Assembly: GCA_900660155.1 (NCBI GenBank)
Contig: CABFPE010000339.1
Location: 738,219 to 802,218 of the forward strand
Reading direction: 5' to 3'
Source: Hofstenia miamia
Taxonomy: Eukaryota; Xenacoelomorpha; Acoela; Hofsteniidae
DNA: 64,000 nucleotides
In this document: in pieces, positions 59,501 through 64,000 of the stretch
Position numbering within the stretch: position 1 is the stretch's first letter
Layout of the letters: every line of letters starts with the position of its first letter
The notes under the pieces: model-generated
Database searches by the model: none
What the model was told of the DNA's origin: nothing
What the model saw: only the letters and a program-made list of their open reading frames with translations
Position numbers and translations under genes: made by a program

Positions 59501-61162
59501 AACGTTTGTAACCATCGCTTAATAGCTAACGATTTTCATGGAAGTTCTGTACTTTTACTTTTATTGACAATGTATATTTTGTAGCGATTTTAAAATTAAT
59601 TGCATTATTAATGGATTTCACATTTACTAAATTGAAATTATATAATGAGTTAGGTGCAAATGTTTGCTTTAAAATAGAAGAAAACTATTTCATATACCCT
59701 AAATTAATAATGGCTAATTGTGTCAACATCAAAATTGAAGCTCGAACTTATGAAAATTTTGATAAAATAATATCTGAAATTAAACAGACATATATTAGTT
59801 TTATTAACTATATGAAATATTTAACGATTTACAAATCTCATTCAAATTTAAAATTGAAATTTTAAAAATCGTAATGCCATTTTTAAATGTGCACTCTAAA
59901 AATATAAAAGGGTAAATCCGGCACAAAAATAGAATAGCAATAATTAAATAAATTGATATAGTATACAAAATACTTTTTGTTAATGTATTGAAACTAAAGA
60001 ACATGAATTTTTTGTAATACATTTTATTTTCTGTATTTTCAATAGCATACCAATTTTGTTTATATTTAATTATATAAAATTAACAAAAATAGATTTTACA
60101 ATGAATTCGACAAATAAAATTGGAAATTCTGAACAAAATTTGATTCAGATTCTGTAAACTCTGATTTCAGTAGAAATATCAAAAAAAACCAAAAATATTT
60201 TTAAGAATAAAATATGCAAAAGGCTAAAATCAACATTAGAACAATAACTTTACTTACATTGATTTTAACGTATAGGTAATTCATGACAAACAAGAAATAC
60301 AGTAAGGCCATACGCAGCAAACAAAAAGTAGGAGGCGATTGAAAAAGCAACCGTTTATGATAGAATCATATGTAAGTTTTGTAGAGTGCATTACCCTTAA
60401 TTACTAACAATTGTTCATTTTTTTTTATAAAAAATAAAATCATAATTTATATCGTCAACTTCAAAGTAAACGAAGAATTGCAACTACCAATATATCACGG
60501 TTTTTTCCAACAAAGAATTGAAAAAATCAATGTCTTAAATATCACTTTTGAATAAATCACTCATCTCAGATTACAACACAAAAATCCATCGAGAATTATG
60601 CTGCCTACACGTTTGATAACATGGCTACCTATTTCAGGAAAATGCTGCAGATGATCCGATCGTATTTTAAGTTGAAAAATTAAACGAAAGAGAAACTATT
60701 AATAAAATTAGAATTTTATTAATAGGGTTGTGAATGGACAGTGTTAGATACTATCAGAATGGGTGTTTGATATTATTAAGAACTAGCAATTGACAGTGAT
60801 TTTGAACAATGGTAAACCGGTCATAGAAATTGTTGAGCAACGGCTTGGCGAAAAAAACGCATTTATGAAATACTCCACATAAAATGAAGAGTGTCTACGA
60901 GATCTGGTTTGACAAGAAACCATTTATACTATGCAAACTACTAAATACGTACTTTTACAATAGTGTTAACATACGTAATCAGAAATGTCATATTTTGTCA
61001 ACATACATTTTAAGTGTGAGCTGCATTCCTCTTAAAAAAATGTAAGAAAGCAAAACAAATTTGTTAAATAAAAAACGTTTAGATACAGTAAGCGAAAAAA
61101 GTATGCAATATTTATTCAGAAAGTCTATTTTTAGAGTTAATACTTCCTTAATTATATTTTTC
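56528..61162. other. Upstream region of ZFHX: AT-rich with possible regulatory patches
   Basis: No exon or gene is supported. A (TA)n run lies at about 57170-57210. The stretches 57690-58140 and 59100-59300 are less AT-rich and more complex than the rest. They contain TAAT/ATTA cores and short mirror-like blocks, and could be enhancers or the distal promoter of the minus-strand gene. A 84-codon frame at 59611-59865 has no recognised domain. Confidence 0.35.
57170..57210. repeat. (TA)n microsatellite
   Basis: Two TA runs are separated by an AATTA interruption. Confidence 0.85.
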
Positions 61163-61520
61163 TAGATATTGGTCTTTGGCATAGAATTTTTGATAGACTT
61201 TAGGCCAGGGCTGTTGTATGGCCATTGAATTAAGTCAAAACCCTCTTAACATTCAGATTTTCCTCTTATCAGCACACGATGAAGAGTTGGATTTTGTTGA
61301 AACAGTTGTGACATGAATCTGCATGAATGGCATATATATATTTCCCACCAGGACCAAATAGGGATCAGTATACGTTCTCTCAGAATGATTAAGGAAAGTG
61401 AGGACATCATTAACATACTTGTTGAAACAACTCCCACGCCATTAAAAATTGTGGTTTGGTGTCTGCACCATGCTTCTATGATCATGACTACTCAGTCCAG
61501 ACTTAGTGGCACTGTCACAT
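61163..61520 (-). pseudogene. Decayed Tc1/mariner transposase fragment, second relic
   Basis: Minus-strand frames give QLFQQNPTLHRVLIRGKSEC, matching the Q-Q-D-N-A-P-x-H-x-A region. After a frame change they give FDLIQWPYNSPGLKSIKNS, matching W-P-x-x-S-P-D-L-N-P-I-E-N (61190-61240). Both catalytic-region acidic residues are lost and stops are frequent. It is unrelated in detail to the relic at 16860-17361. Confidence 0.6.
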
Positions 61521-64000
61521 TCCTAGCTAGGCATTCTTGTATGGTGTTTATGGTAATATCATAAATGCTAAGTATACCCCACGCTTTAATGAGCAAGTTC
61601 CAACCGCATGTTATAACTTTGTTATTAATATGCTCAATATTGACGTGCACGGTATATGAGGCTACATGTATCTGTCTGCTGTGTATGCTTTGTTTTTGTT
61701 AATCAATATTGTAAGCCCTGGTGGAAATATGCTTTATCCATAGAAAGTATACAGTTATGCTTACTGAAAACTGAAAACACATCACAAAACAATTATTTAT
61801 GTAATATTCCATGCTTTTTCGCTAAGTGTATGTCTACAAGGCTGATCAGAAAATATTTCCATAACAATTTATTAAACATCCCTAGAAGTTGCTAGTGTAC
61901 AAATATTACTGAAACAACTTTTTGACTTGTAAACGGTTAAAAAATTTAGAAAAGACTAAACCGACTGGCTACATATTTAAATAAGGGTCGAAGTTTGTGT
62001 CAATAATTCTGTATTGCCGGTCTAAACTTAGGCAGAACACGCAGCACATATTTGAAATGGCTTGTTTGCCTTTTGCAAAAAGCTAAGTAATGCAAGTTTA
62101 GTAACAACAACGCTTAAAGACAGTTATAGAAATGTAGCGGGATGAACAAAAAACTCATAGAGTATGGCTTTCATGCTACAATTTAAAAAATGAACAATCA
62201 GCTGCTATTCATGGAACTCAGTAATAATGTAAAAAAGTAGAGTTCAAAAATTATCCTTCAATCTTAACAAATATAATACTGAAAGATTTAATTATAAAGA
62301 TTTTAGCAATCTTATCTTATCTATTACACAAATCTCATCAACGATATAATTATATTTAAATAGAAGACCTCAATGCCTCCTTAACATTTGAAATTTTATA
62401 CCATTAAGAGAGAAAAATTACAATGCTAAACGCAAATTAAATTATTATCAACAGAATATACAAATAATGCATGAATTCTGCATCGCATTATATAAAAAAT
62501 TGTGTCATTAAGAAAGTACAAATAATTGAACAGCTATGCAAATTATAACACATAAAAGCATTTCATTCTAATTAAAAGTTCTTTAATTATAAATTTGACA
62601 GTCGACGTTAACAATAGCTTTACGTTGTTATTATGACTAAATAAAGAATTAACGAAAGTTAATATAAAGAATAAATTTGTGCAAAGTAGTTAATTTGCAT
62701 AGCAACACAACAAGGCAAAAGCGCCACGAAAAAAGAAGTGGCTTAATGAGGAACCTTTGTTCAGTGCAGTTCTCCATACAGCTCACAAGTGCATTGCGCC
62801 GGAGAATTGCTGTCTCTAATTATTAGTCAGCCCAAATAAAAGATAAAAATTTAAATTAGAACGAACCATTCCTTTAGGAAATTAGTCGGGATAATGCCTA
62901 ATTTGTAGTTAGCATCACACAATCTATAAAACGGAAAATAACAATCAGCAGCTTAATTGCGTGGTCAGCAAATACAACAACTATCTGGCAAAACTGCATT
63001 GGATTACAATAAAACTTTAAACGCATTTTAAATAACTGAATAATGCAGCACAACTAAATGAGAACATTAGTATATAACTCAATAGACAAATATTTGTGCA
63101 ATCACATGTACATGTATATGAAAACAAAACAACTTACGTTTAACAAATAATCCTAACTTAATAAATTCGAGAAATGATTCCGACATAATAGCACAAGCTA
63201 TTAAAAAAAATAATGGCTGGAAACAATATGAAAATATAAAAAATTGTCTAAGAGTAATTAACATACATTTAAGTTAAATGAAAAAAGTAAATCCACAGCT
63301 GGTGAATCGAATGGGTATAAAAAATTAAAAATTACACTTGGAAATAATCAAAAGGAATGTTTAACTACATGGTGAGTTTAATAAAACACATCAGACACAA
63401 AGGTTATTATTTCGTGTTAAAATTAAGGAAACGACTCACGGAATTTAATTAGCCTGTAAATTTCGTCTATTTTGTCATTAAACATTTTTTCTTGCTAATC
63501 AGAAGCTGCGAGGTAAAAGGCGATCTAATTAAAGGTCGTACAGCCGTGTTGTTTTTTCTTTTATGTTTGATTCATTAAAATTCCTTGTCCACTATCTAAT
63601 AATTGACTGAAAAAATAATAAACCATTATGTCCACAAGTTGAATAGGAAAATCTTTCTCTCAAAATACTCAAATTAAAAATTAATGAATAATATGTCAAT
63701 GATGCTATTGTTAAATGGAGAAAAAATCAATAAATAATTAAATGCAAATAATTGAATCTATTGACATTCCCATTTAATTATATCCTGAATTCCGTGTTTT
63801 GCATTCAGGGAAAATTCGGCAATGCCCATTAAGATGACAATCAATATTTAGCGAATGTAAATTACTTGCTTATATGTCCTTTTATACCCATAATTGCCTA
63901 CAGATCACAGATTATAAATATATTTAAACATATAAATAATGCTATGGAATACATCCGAGCAATCAAAGACATTATTATTATGAAATCCATGAAATTTTAC
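61521..64000. other. AT-rich stretch without a supported gene
   Basis: No coding frame is supported. 62640-63060 and 63420-63560 are compositionally more complex and rich in TTAATTA/TAATTAG-type cores, which would fit conserved non-coding elements near a developmental gene. This is a guess from composition only. Confidence 0.3.

Noticed and set aside
61656-61895. 79-codon plus-strand frame downstream of the Tc1 relic
   Set aside because: No recognisable motif, cysteine pattern is irregular, no splice or promoter support.
1-64000. tRNA, rRNA, CRISPR arrays and bacterial operon features
   Set aside because: Looked for B-box-like GGTTCGA contexts and regularly spaced repeats; the few GGTTCGA hits have no cloverleaf, and no spaced repeat array exists.

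Overview
The window is AT-rich animal DNA with large introns, long intergenic stretches, many (TA)n microsatellites and a dense layer of transposon remains. The only long intact coding region is an orthologue of the bilaterian ZFHX3/ZFHX4 (ATBF1) zinc-finger homeobox family, so the organism is a bilaterian. The repeat content and composition suggest an invertebrate. A tunicate is possible, but nothing here proves the phylum. No bacterial, CRISPR, tRNA or rRNA features were found.

Layout. 1-917 has nothing recognisable. 918-1917 is a 1000-N gap. 2073-3987 (minus) holds a BTB/T1-domain (KCTD-like) gene with two visible exons. 4000-20000 is intergenic with non-autonomous DNA transposons (hAT-like, a TTA-flanked Harbinger-like palindrome, and a 750-bp inverted-repeat element), a Penelope-like 3' remnant, a decayed Tc1/mariner and a second 1000-N gap (12701-13700). 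21439-23747 is a decayed Ty3/gypsy element on the minus strand with a 122-bp LTR. 23780-28763 is a nested stack: a LINE fragment split by a hAT-like element, itself split by a second hAT-like element, which encloses a reverse-transcriptase retroelement with a GC-rich, hairpin-dense leader. 28764-32757 holds LINE and Penelope remnants inside a duplicated assembly segment. 33855-34459 has another retroelement C-terminus followed by a broken DNLZ/Zim17-type zinc-finger gene. 34844-36366 is a LINE 3' end assembled twice, once with and once without a 100-bp pogo-like MITE.

From 37857 to 55787 (minus) lies the ZFHX gene. Three coding exons join in phase into a predicted 2061-residue protein with about twenty C2H2 fingers and four homeodomains. 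The fourth homeodomain is split by an 11.6-kb intron that holds two hAT elements and an old repeat. 56-64 kb, upstream of the gene, has a hAT MITE and a Tc1 relic but no further exon I can support.

Repeat calls are strengthened by target-site duplications: exact or one-mismatch 8-bp duplications flank seven hAT-like insertions, TTA flanks the Harbinger-like element, and TA flanks the pogo-like element. Two insertions have a related empty site inside this window. Several joins marked by a single N, and one by 21 N, sit between redundant copies of the same sequence. They look like unmerged haplotypes or contigs rather than real duplications.
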